A DNA stretch of 64,000 bases from Centroberyx gerrardi. Its lineage: Eukaryota > Chordata > Actinopteri > Beryciformes > Berycidae. Location: NCBI RefSeq assembly GCF_048128805.1, contig NC_136005.1:5327352-5391351 (forward strand), in the 5' to 3' direction. Under the pieces are notes generated by a model, which did no database searches, was not told the origin of the DNA, and worked only from the letters and a program-made list of their open reading frames with translations. The position numbers were made by a program, and so were the translations under genes. Below, in pieces: positions 12,326 to 23,000 of the stretch (position 1 is the stretch's first letter; each line of letters starts with the position of its first letter).

Positions 12326-13540
12326 AATTTGCACACACACACACAGCGCACCATGAGCAGCAAGGTAATTATTCCGGGAAACCCTTTCTCTTCAGTCAGT
12401 AAAAACAAAGAAACCTTAAAAGGGCGATGAATGAAGCAGTGAGGAAACCAGGTGACACATAACTCGCCCTGCAGCTCGAGGCTTTTTTGTGGTTGTGCGG
12501 CTACCAGTGAAATCCTGATGGGGGACTGTGACTCACCCAAGTGTTTGTGTGTGACTAAGTTAGTGTGTGTGTGTGTTTCATCAGTTGACACCTCTGTTTC
12601 CTCCCATGGGCCAGTGCATTATGTGGCTTTGGGAGCTTGTTTTGGACTTTCAGAGGCAAAACAGTCACTGAAGAGTTAGGGCGGCTGCTGAGGCATGAGG
12701 ATAAAGCTGAGAGATAACGCAGAAAGTTTGACTGAACAAACTTAAGTGTGAATAAAGTTGTTTGTGACAGCTCAGTCTAACCTTGTTTTTCCTCTCTCCT
12801 CTCTCTAGAGCTCTGGACGATGGGTTTGGACAACATGGATTCAGTTTGTTCTCGCCCGAGGGAAAAAAAAAACTTGCGAAGTGACGGATTTTCGGTACGA
12901 AAAGTCACCATGACCAGCATAAACGAGGACTGAGATGACAACGCTACAAAACCCTTATATATATAAATATATATAACATACAAACGGTCAACACATACAA
13001 ACACAGACCCATACTACAAGATGGCGGACAATGGTGTAAAAACTACAAACCGCAAAGCTGTATATTGTTGCTGCTGCTGCTGCTGCTGTACATTCATGTA
13101 CTTCATCCTCCCCTGCATAAATGTATTTATGTTTAAAAAAAAAACTATTTATATGTTTATAAAAAGAGATATTTATAAATATGAGTTTTATTTATGTAAC
13201 ATTTTGAAAATGGATGCAAACTGCAGGTCAATTCTGTTTGTAACTTTTTTTTTTCTTTTGTCTCAAATACTTGTAAATGTTTTCAAAATGATAAAAGAAC
13301 ATTCCATGTGCACTTACAAGTCTCCTCTCAGGTGTTTGTTGTATATAAGACGCTGTTTTAAGTTCTGTTATAACTGAATATGTGAGAGCTGAGACACTTG
13401 CCCGGGGAACGACATATACTGTGTTTGCAGTAGTGAGGGAAAAATTAATGGCGGTATCATTTATATTGACAAAAAGAAATTTTGCAAACCTAAAAGTCTT
13501 TTAGTGACAGGTGTGTAGGACAAAAACCAAAAAGGTAGAT

Positions 13541-13655
13541 ACTGAAAAAGAAATATAATCCTGCACACTGTCTACACTTGCATAATACTTTATTGAGACG
13601 TTTTGGTGACCAAAACGCTGCAATAAAGTATTATGGATTATATTTCTTTCTCAGT
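13541..13655. repeat. Long palindrome at the nppc 3' end
   Basis: The outer arms 13541-13561 (ACTGAAAAAG..AATCC) and 13635-13655 pair with one mismatch. The inner arms around CATAATACTTTATTG and CAATAAAGTATTATG are perfect over 15 bases and continue through GACGTTTTGG/CCAAAACG to a 3-base loop. The AATAAA of the right inner arm is the only canonical polyadenylation signal found for nppc. The pattern resembles a short inverted-repeat transposon found in many fish genes. Confidence 0.8.
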
Positions 13656-13799
13656 ATTATTTAACTTGAAACCAGTTGGTGCAGAGCAACTGTCTTACCT
13701 TAGCTGACAAAGGAAAAGGAGGGTAAAGTTAGCGTAAAGTTTTAAGCTGCTTTGAACAAAACGCACAATGTGGACTGACTTATAAGCAAAGATCACAGG

Positions 13800-14120
13800 G
13801 GAAATCTCACTTTCTATCATTACATTTTACAGTCACGTTTTAGCATTTAGCAGATGCTGTAATGCAAAGTGCAGCAGTAGAATAAACTTAAATTACCAGA
13901 TCGCCAATATTACAAAACAACCAATATTAAGGACTGGAAGCCAATGGTCAAAGCTACAGAGATTTACCAAATATCCCTGTGATCCTACAGTGATCATGTA
14001 TAATAAGCTTATTAATTACCATGTATGGTAGAGAAGAGCTTTATTCATTTCATCATTCCAATGTAATTAGAGGAAGATATGGAAAAAGAGGATGTTGGAT
14101 GGCTTATAGGGGAGAGGAGG
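13800..14120 (-). mobile_element. Dispersed repeat with reversed SINE tail
   Basis: Begins with CATTTTACAGTCACG and TAGCATTTAGCAGATGCT, the reverse complement of the SINE tail near 4.3 kb. The body, including CCTGTGATCCTACAGTGATCATGTA and GAGGAAGATATGG, recurs at 32880-33160, where it reads GATCCTAGAATGATCATGTA. Confidence 0.65.
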
Positions 14121-14224
14121 TGAAGTGTGTTGTGATGGAGGATTCGGGAGTGACTCTGCTGTTCTTAAACTTGCTAAATTTGGAACCAAGTCAAGCTCTT
14201 ACTTTCCACTACAGAGAGTTTTAT

Positions 14225-14720
14225 GGTGTTGGTGATAACTTTATTTATATGGCACTTATCTAAAAGCAGAGTTTACAAAATGGTTTACAAAAAAAATGCA
14301 TAAAGCATAAAAAAATAGTAAAATATACAAAAATAAGGATGTAAAAATGGCAGACATTCAAAGAAACAGTGGGGGTTAGAAATAAAAGACCATAAAGTGG
14401 GGGGAGTTATAAATATAACATAAAAGCAAGTCTATAAAAGGGTGTTTTATGAAGAAGGAGGAAGGAAAAGATGATAATGAATTAGCTTAAGTTCCTCAGC
14501 CAGGTTGTTCCACAGTCTGAGGGCCTGATGGCAAAATCCCCTTTAGTCCTGAGTCTAGACTGACTGGCAGAGGATCTCAGGCTGTTTTATCTTTCCAGGG
14601 AAGAAGTGTTTAATGTGACAATGTTTAAACAGGATCAGTAAAATCTTAAAATCATGATCATCATGAATGTCACATGCTGAGAGGATCATCTTTTTAAGGA
14701 TGCCAGTTATTTTTTTGTTT
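14225..14720. mobile_element. Dispersed repeat, class unassigned
   Basis: Opens with ATAACTTTATTTATATGGCAC and TTTACAAAATGGTTTAC, a pattern seen at one end of a widespread fish repeat. The remainder (CAGGTTGTTCCACAG, GGCCTGATGGCAAAATCCCC) belongs to the same family. No protein is recognisable. Confidence 0.5.
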
Positions 14721-14844
14721 TACAAAGGAGGCTGAAAACCGGGCTTGAGACCAGAAGGCTGCTGGTTTGAGTCCCTGGACTAGCTGAGAAACTTGAATGA
14801 ATAACACTCCAGTAGTCCAGTAGAGCTGCTCAGTATGCTCAATA

Positions 14845-15125
14845 TGGGAGCGGTCGGTGGATCAGTGGTTAGACGGACCCGGGTTCGATTCCCGGACTCG
14901 CCTGGGTTTACTTTCTGAGTTTCCTCCACAGTCCACAGACATGCAAGTCAGGTGGACTGGAGACTCTAAATTGACTCTAATAGGTTATGAATGTAAGTGT
15001 CTGTCTATCTGTGTTAGATCTGTGATGGATTCCTCCCTGCCTTCTGCCCAATGCATGCTGGGACAGGCTGCAGCTCCCTGTGACCCTGAACAGGAACAAG
15101 CTGGCAGAGAAAATGAATGAATGTA
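14845..15125 (+). mobile_element. tRNA-derived SINE, near full length
   Basis: The head has a Pol III A-box-like GTGGATCAGTGGTTAGACGG and a near-perfect B box GGGTTCGATTCCCGG. The body carries CCACAGACATGCA..CAGGTGGACTGGAGACTCTAAATTG, and the tail GCTGGGACAGGCTGCAGCTC..TGACCCTGAACAGGAA resembles a LINE 3' end. It closes with an AATGAATGA simple tail. The tRNA-like head does not fold as a complete tRNA. Confidence 0.8.
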
Positions 15126-15323
15126 TGAAAATGAGGCAGAGCGGTGCTGAAAAACAAAGCAAAACGTCAAGAACTGACAAAAAAGCAAAATGACAACAAC
15201 TTTGAGAGTAAGCTCAAATTGAAGGTAAAGGTAATACCAATTCAACTTGTGCACTACCAGCATAGCATCACAGTATGAACACAAGTGACACGGATGGTCA
15301 AGACTTGCAGTAAGGTGCTCACA

Positions 15324-15338
15324 CACTAGAGGGCAGCG
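15324..15338 (+). promoter_or_regulatory. CTCF-like site between nppc and ncl
   Basis: CACTAGAGGGCAGCG matches most of the vertebrate CTCF core (CCASYAGRGGGCRS). A single match by eye is suggestive only. Confidence 0.4.
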
Positions 15339-15681
15339 TCACGCTGAGGAGAAGGAACTGTTCAGAGAAGCAGAGACACCTGTTGCACACACACACAGTT
15401 CATTATACTGGACCATATCATTCAGTAATATTCAGTAATAGTGAAATATATTACATCTTTCAAATCATGACTGCCTTGTCCAAAAGCTGCTTAGTGTTAG
15501 CATAATATTTACTGCATTACATAAGAAAAGGATAATCTGCATGATATTGTTTCAGTTTTGAGACAACAAGGCCACTTGAATTCATGTATGAATGAATAAT
15601 TGAATATGAATCTAATAACTTTCTGTTGTCATGGGCTGACTGACAAATACCATGCTAGTATCAGTGGATGGGGAGCAGAGG

Positions 15682-15713
<32 letters not shown>

Positions 15714-15714
15714 C
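15682..15714. repeat. (AC)n microsatellite
   Basis: About 16 AC units with one GC interruption near the 3' end. Confidence 0.9.
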
Positions 15715-15902
15715 TGCAGCATTCATTGCTTCTCGCATAATCAGAAACCAGAACCACACTGGTGGCTACGTAAACAGCTGACTTCATAGATAATGCAATG
15801 CAATCCATCATACCAGACTGCAATATGTGTTATTGTTATAAACTTATCTCTGCCTCTGAAAACATGACATTTTGTTTAAAATCTCTAAGTAAAGGGCCTG
15901 TG

Positions 15903-15985
15903 GAGGCAAATAATGTCAGTAACATTGAAGAGTGAGTTTTACCTTCATGCCAGTGATCATTTTGTCAAAGTCGGTGTCTCATTTT
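15903..15985 (+). repeat. Dispersed repeat, first of a local pair
   Basis: The stretch with GTCAGTAACATT, ATGCCAGTGATCA and TTTTGTCAAAGT recurs in the same orientation at 18278-18362, with CAGTAACATT, ATGCCAGTAATCA and TTTGTCAAAGT. No coding potential was seen. Confidence 0.6.
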
Positions 15986-16259
15986 GGAATGGCACTCTAA
16001 TACATCAAGGTTTCATGTGTCTGTTGTCCAACACAGACTACCCACTGTGACGGAGAGGTTTAGTGCTACATTTACACTGATAAGGCTCAGGGGTGAACAA
16101 AATAACAGATACACCACATGAAAAAGGACGTTAACTTTGAAGTAACTATCACAATTACAGTGGCAGCTACACAGGTGAGTCGTGTTAAGCTGAATGCAAA
16201 TTAGCAGTATGTATCAGCGTTGAAAAAGTCTGACAATCACCACTTTTATTTGCGGGTTT

Positions 16260-16640
16260 TCAAAGCAACACGAGGCAACTAACAGCACTCCAAAGAGGCT
16301 ACATAGCTGGTGTCCAAATTAGAGGACAATTTGTCACAAAAACTGTTAAATTACTTAATGTTGCAAAGGGAACAGTCTGGAAAATCATGACAACATGCCA
16401 AACATGGACAAACTGTATTGGTAAAGAGGAACGGTGGCTGTAAACTGAAGCTCACCATCAGGGATAGACGGACACACAGGATAGTTAGTAAAAAAACACC
16501 AAAATATGGCCTCTAAAATTTCCACAAAATTGTATCAACACCTCTGTGACAACAAAAACTATACGTTGTGAGCTTCACAAAGTATTAATGGCGGGGCTGC
16601 CATTCATAAACTGCTTGTATCCAAAGCCAATGCCACAGTA
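16260..16640 (+). pseudogene. Tc1/mariner transposase remnant
   Basis: Translating near 16292 gives RGYIAGVQIRG..TVKLLNV followed by KGTVWKIM, the N-terminal helix-turn-helix of Tc1-family transposases. After a frame break, RRTHRIVSKKTP and, in another frame from about 16552, RCELHKVLMAGLPF match the next Tc1 blocks (RRELHK..G.). The catalytic DDE region is missing, and stops and frame changes separate the pieces. It is a long-dead DNA transposon. Confidence 0.8.
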
Positions 16641-16689
16641 TGGTCTGGTGATTCGTCTTGCACCATATTTCCCTCCATCCAGACCGATA

Positions 16690-16735
16690 CTGTATATATA
16701 TATATGTACTGTATATATATATACATACTGTATTA
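16690..16735. repeat. AT-rich simple repeat
   Basis: Two TATATATATATA blocks linked by GTACTGTA. It lies next to the Tc1 remnant. Confidence 0.8.
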
Positions 16736-17239
16736 TGTGCACTTTTTTAAACATTACTTATTCTGTTCTTGTGTGCCTTTATGATGTTAGTTATCTTTCT
16801 GTTATTGGCCGTCTTTTTCACGGCCCTGAACTGTTTTGAATCATGCTTGTGAAGTATTTTGGGTTACATTGTTGTATGAAATGTGCCATGTAACTTAAAT
16901 TTTAGTTGATTTTTGATTTGATTTCAACATCATTGAACTTAATAGGAAGTTCTGGGGTGCAGATTATGAAGCAGATTTCAACTCCTTCATTCCTCAAAAG
17001 ACTGGAGGCTTTCATCCTTGAAGGGGAAAGGTCCAACATAATTATTAGTTACTTACTTTGGTATATTATGTGCTTCTGTTATTTTTGTTATTTTGTCCAT
17101 CCCTTGTATATCAACCTATCTGCTGTATCTGCAGGCAGGTTGAATATGCCCGGCTGTAACAGTAACCATCTCCCCCTGTTCAGTGATGGTAAATCTGCTG
17201 CAGTCAGTAGGTACTTACACAGCTCACAGGGTTTTTAGT

Positions 17240-18277
17240 CTTATTAATAAGGATGCAGCCATAGGCAAAAAATATCAAGCCAACAATTTAAGAAACATTC
17301 TCAATGATTTGCCAGATTCACCCAGAATTTACAGCAGAGTTTAATTCTTACTATGAATGAACCATTTTGGGCGGCTGCCCAGAAATAAATGCACATTTCC
17401 TCATGATAAAGGGCATTCCTCCTGAACTAAAAGCACAGGATGCATCTACTTCACTCTCTGCAGTTCAGTTTGCTGCTGCTGGAGTTTCTGTTTGTTGGAT
17501 TTACTCAGTCTAATCCATTTCCCTAACAGCGCTGATTAACAGGTGCAGACACAGGGGAGGAGGGGGTGGGAGGGGTGGGGTGGGGGAGGATTGCATTGCT
17601 CAACTTCTGAATTTACTGCGCTGAATCTGAAAGACCAAGACAGTAATTAACGCGTGAAGGTGACAGGACTCAAAACCAGATGTTGTGTTACATAGCCAGG
17701 AGGGATTTAACCCAAACACCTACTATTAGAATGAGGTTGTTTGTTTTTCTCTTAAACACCTGGGGGAATTCAAATGTCAAACAGAAGTACTGATGTTGAA
17801 TATTTGGCTCCAAATCACCTTTGCGCCTGTGAATCTAAGAGATTTACTAAATGTTGAGAGACATCCCTTTGAGCAGACTGCCTTATTTTGTGCCTCCAGT
17901 CGCAGTGGCTGATGGATTCCCAAATTCACCACCTACTTTCACTATCTGATAAGCCAAATATGATTTTGGAATAGAAAAGCCTTTTCAGGTGATGGTTGGT
18001 TACCTGCCAAAGTGCTGGAAGAGGAGACAAAATTTATTAGACTGATGAAATCTACTAAATCGCTTACAAAACACTGCTATGTTTGTACATCAGCTACTGT
18101 ATATCAAGAACACTTTCCTAATTTCCACACAGACATGCTCAGGCAGACGTTAATTACATGGAAATGATGTTGAAATGAAGGGTTTCATTCCAAAACACTT
18201 GATACTGATTGCTCAATGTTTAAAAAAAAATACAGATCCTCAAAAATGTTACTATTCTATAAGTAAGTAATGAAGCT
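17240..18277. other. Intergenic, little recognised
   Basis: No coding or RNA gene seen. A G-rich tract lies at 17554-17589. The stretch around 17985-18035 (GGTGATGGTTGGTTACCTGCC) resembles part of the repeat found at 60000-60180. Confidence 0.6.
17554..17589 (+). other. G-quadruplex-capable tract
   Basis: At least five runs of four or more G with spacers of one to three bases (GGGGAGGAGGGGGTGGGAGG..GGGGTGGGGG). This fits the usual intramolecular G4 rule. No gene is nearby. Confidence 0.7.
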
Positions 18278-18680
18278 CCAGACAGCAAATGACATCAGTA
18301 ACATTCAGTAGTGAAGTTTGCATTTTATGCCAGTAATCACTTTGTCAAAGTGAGTGTCACAGTTATCAGATGGTGTGTGTGTGTTGATTGGACTGAAACT
18401 CTTCAGTTCCTCTGCACAGCAGTGTGAAGTAAATGAGGGGACGACCATGTGGATGTGAAATGCAATGCTGCCTCTGTGTGGTTTTGAGGGTTAATTACTC
18501 AGACGCCCCCTGGGGATGACTGATACTCCCAGGCTGCTATGGGCTTTTTCCTCTTGGATGAAATATGAATTAGGCTAACAGATATTTATTTTTCAAATAC
18601 TGCTGCAGCAATTAAAGAGCAAGATAGGAGCACTTTCACAGGAGCTTCTAAGCAATATACACCCAGACAGTCCAGCAAAC

Positions 18681-18714
18681 TACTGCTACTACTACTGTTA
18701 CTAGTAAGCTACTG

Positions 18715-18769
<55 letters not shown>

Positions 18770-19060
18770 CACTACTACTACTACTACCACTACTACTACT
18801 ACTACTACAGCTACTACTACCACTACTGCCTCTACTACTACTACTGCTATTACTAATGAATAGGCTAATAACCTAATAACTATGTGAGGATGATCAGCAA
18901 TTAAGAAAAACTAAGTATGAATACAAGGAATCAATACTCCCATACTAAGTTACTACAACTACTAGCCTACTACTATTACTGCTACTAAGCCTACTACTAT
19001 TAGGCTACTACTGATAATAATACTACTATGGCTATTACTGCAAATAACAACAACAATAAT
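18681..19060. repeat. (CTA)n microsatellite, degenerate downstream
   Basis: A long run of ACT/CTA triplets with scattered CAC and TGC variants reaches to about 18860. Sparse CTA/TTA triplets then continue to about 19060. Confidence 0.9.
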
Positions 19061-19860
19061 AATTTATAGACCTAGTCACCAAAAAAAATCACTATTCCCC
19101 AACACATACCAAATTCTACTTTTTTCAAGTATAACTCAGATTGACCCCAATGGAAAAGTGTGTCTGGTGAGTTTATCCAACTTTATGTTTTTTCAAACTC
19201 ATTTTCAAACACTCCTATCTTATTACATGACTATAGGGTCTTGCTCGGATATTTTCAATGATCCTATACATGTATTATAGGATTAGTAGTTACTTTTTCA
19301 GGTTTATCCTAGTCTCGCTTGGCCATACCTTTCTCCAAAACGTTATCCCAGCGGACGGGTTTGATATTCAGTGGACAGCCTATCGATCCGCGCACACTCT
19401 TGGTACACGTGGTTGATGGTTGATAGGGGCTGACTGCGACCACGTGGTCCATATAAACAGCTGTCCGCCATGGGGCATAAAGACGCTTATTATTGAACAC
19501 ATAACAACTTTAATAAAAACTGCAGCTGTTATGACATTAGCGACAGTTTACTACTTTACTACAAACGTTCAATAACTACCAATAATTCGTTTTGAAATAA
19601 TTTGAGACCATGCATTTCAGTATTTCAACAGGTTAAATCCAGTGTTTGGATGCAATACCTCATTTAATCATTTTGCATTCATAGATTATGGTAACATGTA
19701 TGCATTGGTGTATTTATGCAGTTGTTTTTGTTGATAAACTGCAGTTAAACAATGAGTCGTTTGTTTCTGTAATGCAATAAATGCTATTTCGCGTGTCAGT
19801 GTAGGCGATGGATGAAGATGTGGGATGCGCGAGCACTATGCAAATACCGTCATAATATTC
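19061..19860. other. Intergenic sequence upstream of ncl
   Basis: No gene recognised. AT-rich single-copy-looking sequence leads into the GC-richer ncl promoter. Confidence 0.6.
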
Positions 19861-20064
19861 TGACGTGTGATTGGCGGAGAAGGCCGTGTGGGCGGGACGC
19901 CGTGAACGCGCAGAGCACGAAAGTAACCAGCGCGTCTCCGTCATATCTGTCTTTCTTTCTCAATGTCCCACGGAGTAGGCTGAGCCACGTGCATGCATCC
20001 GTGATCTCTTTACCTCTTTATATACGTCCAATTTCTGCGTTTCATTGAAATACGCAGCAAAATC
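19861..20064 (+). promoter_or_regulatory. ncl: ncl promoter and 5'UTR
   Basis: An inverted CCAAT box (ATTGG, 19870-19874), a GC box (GGGCGGG, 19890-19896) and a perfect CACGTG E-box (19986-19991) lie within 200 bases of the start codon. Nucleolin is a known MYC target in mammals, so the E-box is meaningful. A pyrimidine tract CTTTCTTTCT (19951-19960) could mark a 5'-TOP-type start, typical of snoRNA host genes. TTTATATA at 20018 is too close to the ATG to be a likely TATA box. The start site is not fixed. Confidence 0.6.
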
Positions 20065-23000
20065 ATGGTGAAGTTAGCAAAGGTAAGACGCATGCCGTTT
20101 ATTTTAATTTTAATGTGTACTTTTGTGATATGGAGCTGTGTTTACGCATGAGGCCTTTTTACGGAGAAGTTACTGCGTTGCTAGTGACGGGAAAATGGCA
20201 CCTGGGCAAAATGTCTGCGCATGTTCCGGGGTTTATGTACATTCATTCGACCGTTTATGTACGAGTGCGGCTGTTGAAATGCACGGTGTTGCTGAATATA
20301 CTACCACGATTAGTAATTATTTAACGTTATATCTCACTAAACGTTTCTTCTAGACTCAGAATTGTCAGCCATGTTTGCCCCTTGCAGTTGGTTACTAGGC
20401 CTACTAGCTGCTACTAGCCAACTACTCAAAATGGCATGCAGGCGCGTGCACGACATAAGCGTGTGGTTTACAGGTAGAAAACTGACATGTCATTTGACGG
20501 TTTGTCGACTAATGGCGACATTTTAAATATAAAATTGAAAATGGGACATCTGAAGCAGACGGTATGTTAATGTCTAGCTAGCTGGCTAACTGGCTAGCGT
20601 TAGCACGACCGTAAAACAGTCTCAACTGCCCAGCAGCAGAGCAGCTTATTCCCTCCGGGCAGCTTTAATATTAACGGCTTCGTGTGAGTTTAATTCGTGG
20701 TAGTGTTTGTGTCAGTGCGCATTGCGTTTCTTCCATTTTGCTCGACGCTCGCCAGCAAGTGGCTGTAAACGTGCGTGTAGCCTGTAAATGTGACTGGCTG
20801 GCGAATGGGTGAAGCTAGCCGACATGCTAGCTTCCCGTCCCCCTGAGCTCCACGTGGGTTTTGCGCCTGCTCCGACTGGCACGAGGCGAGGCGCAAAATC
20901 AAAACCCAGAAACCTGCTGCCATCTCAGACAAACGAAAAGCTAAAAACGGTCTGATCTCAAGTCTCACCACATGTTACTTATTATCTGATTAAATCTCTA
21001 ACGGTTATCTTTTGGGAGGAGGGTGGCCTAGTGGTTAAAGAGACCGTCCTTCCACCGGACCGCATGGTTTAAGCAAACATGATGCCGAAGTGTCCTTGAG
21101 CAAGATAAATTAATCAAACACCGAATCCCTAACTTACCAGCTCCACGAGTGCTATTCTGTAGCTGGATTTGTGCTGATTTATTTCCTTATGATAATCAAA
21201 AAATGCTGTTTTTTATGCTTTATCCTTGTTCTTGCAGGCAGCAAATAAACAAGCGACCCAGAAGAAAAAGGCGCCTCCGCCCCCTAAGGAAGTGGAGGAG
21301 GAATCAAGTGAAGAAGACAGCAGTGATGAGGAGGAGGAAGAGGTATATTTGAGGCTTTGTTGCAGCTTTAAAATATTCCTATTTATGGATTTTTGTGGAA
21401 ATTATAAAATTAAATGTTTTCTTTTTAGGCTCCACCAGCGAAAGTGGTGAAGAAGGCCACTCCAGCTAAAGCTGCCCCAGCTGTAAAGAACGGCAAAGCA
21501 GCCAAGAAAGCAGAAAGTGAAGATGATGATGATGACGAGGAGGATGATTCTGGTAAGTGATGCATTTGAAGTGTTAGATGTTGTGATTATATTAATATGG
21601 TCGCATAATTTACACGTCATTCTAAGGTATAGATCACTCAATAAGATTTGAGTGTTGACTTTTATTGTAGAGTTTTAAAACAATCAAGCCGCTTCTATGA
21701 TTTCTAATGGAAATGGGCCGAAGCCCCTAAACAGACACAAATGGGAGATTTGCCCATGTGTTCTCTGTCAGAAAAAATAAAGAGAAAATTGATTAATTTG
21801 CATTAGGGACCAAATGGGGATCTGGAGCAGAAGTAACTTAATGTAACCACCCTTTACTTTTATGTATAATTGGTAGGGATGGGACAATATATCAAAATTT
21901 AACATCACAATAAAAAAAAAAATGTGACTATGCATATTGTGGGGCAGAAAAAAAAGAATTGTGACAATGTATACATCGTTGTTTACATTGTAGCAAGCCA
22001 ATTCCATTGCTAGAAAGGTCTGTGGCTCAGAAATTACATAATTCTGCACAGTCAATTTGTTGTCATTGCACTTTCATTTATTACATTGTATCGTGAACCC
22101 CATATTGCATATCGTGAGATAAACATATTGTCCAGTCCATAGTAATTAGCTCTTTATTAGCCGTCTGCCTGTTGTCCTGTGATCTGTAATATGGTGTGAT
22201 GAGGTCTAATGCTTTGTCAATCCAACCTGCAGAGGAGGAGTCTGAAGAAGAAGCCGCCCCACCAAAGAAAGCCCCTGCAAAGGCTACACCAGCTAAAGCC
22301 ACACCGGCCAAGGCGGCCCCTGCAAAGGCTGAGGAGTCGGATGACGATGATGACGATGATGATGGTAGGGCTCGCAACATTGCAAAACAGTGTGAAGGTC
22401 CCCATGAAATAAAAATGGACTTAAGTTGTGTTTCTGGTGTTAAAATATTAGCAAGACATTTGATTTGATAATCTGTTAGTTTTTTCCAGAACTGGTATTT
22501 TATTTTGTAGTATAGCTATTTTGTAGTTTTGTAACAGCTTCCATAAAATTTATTCTGAACTGAATCATTAAATTATTATTTTTTATACAGATTGTAAGCA
22601 TTTCAGAAAACATTTGTTCTACAGGCAATATTTTTTTGTAGCTTCAGTTACAATAATTCAAAATGACAACTTCCCCTTGTGCAATTGTGTTGTAGTTAGG
22701 CTGGCATCAGTGCCATGACAACACAATGTACCTAACCATAAGGTAATCCAATTAGTTGAGACAATTCCCACCCCTATGTTTTCATCAGAGCTAAATGTAA
22801 TCAACTGAGCTCTTGGTTTCCTTTTCCTTGGTGGTTTTGACAATACCACAGTCCCACGCTGCACACCCTCCATTTCTTGGCATGCATGTTGGTGCTCAGT
22901 ACTCATGTGTGTAATGTACGGAGGTAGAGAAAAGCCAGTGCTATGTCTTCGGTACCGGTGTGTGTTATCGTCTGCCGGTTCTATCCTCAATCGCTGGCAC

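Larger units (their letters stand above)
10844..13640 (+). other. nppc: nppc 3'UTR with an intron
   Basis: The stop at 10841-10843 is followed after 24 bases by a strong donor GTGAGT at 10868. A long pyrimidine tract and CTCTAG acceptor end at 12808, so the mRNA probably continues from 12809. The final exon carries (TGC)n near 13067-13088 and several AU-rich UUAUUUAUG words (about 13118-13195), which usually mark short-lived mRNAs. The first canonical AATAAA is 13622-13627, inside a long palindrome. The splice is inferred from the sites only. Confidence 0.55.

Noticed and set aside
14866..14900. Possible tRNA gene
   Set aside because: Good A and B boxes, but no cloverleaf or acceptor stem, and the sequence runs into a LINE-like tail: a SINE head.
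20018..20025. TATA box for ncl
   Set aside because: Would leave a 5'UTR of only about 15 bases; the CCAAT, GC-box and E-box arrangement upstream is a better promoter.
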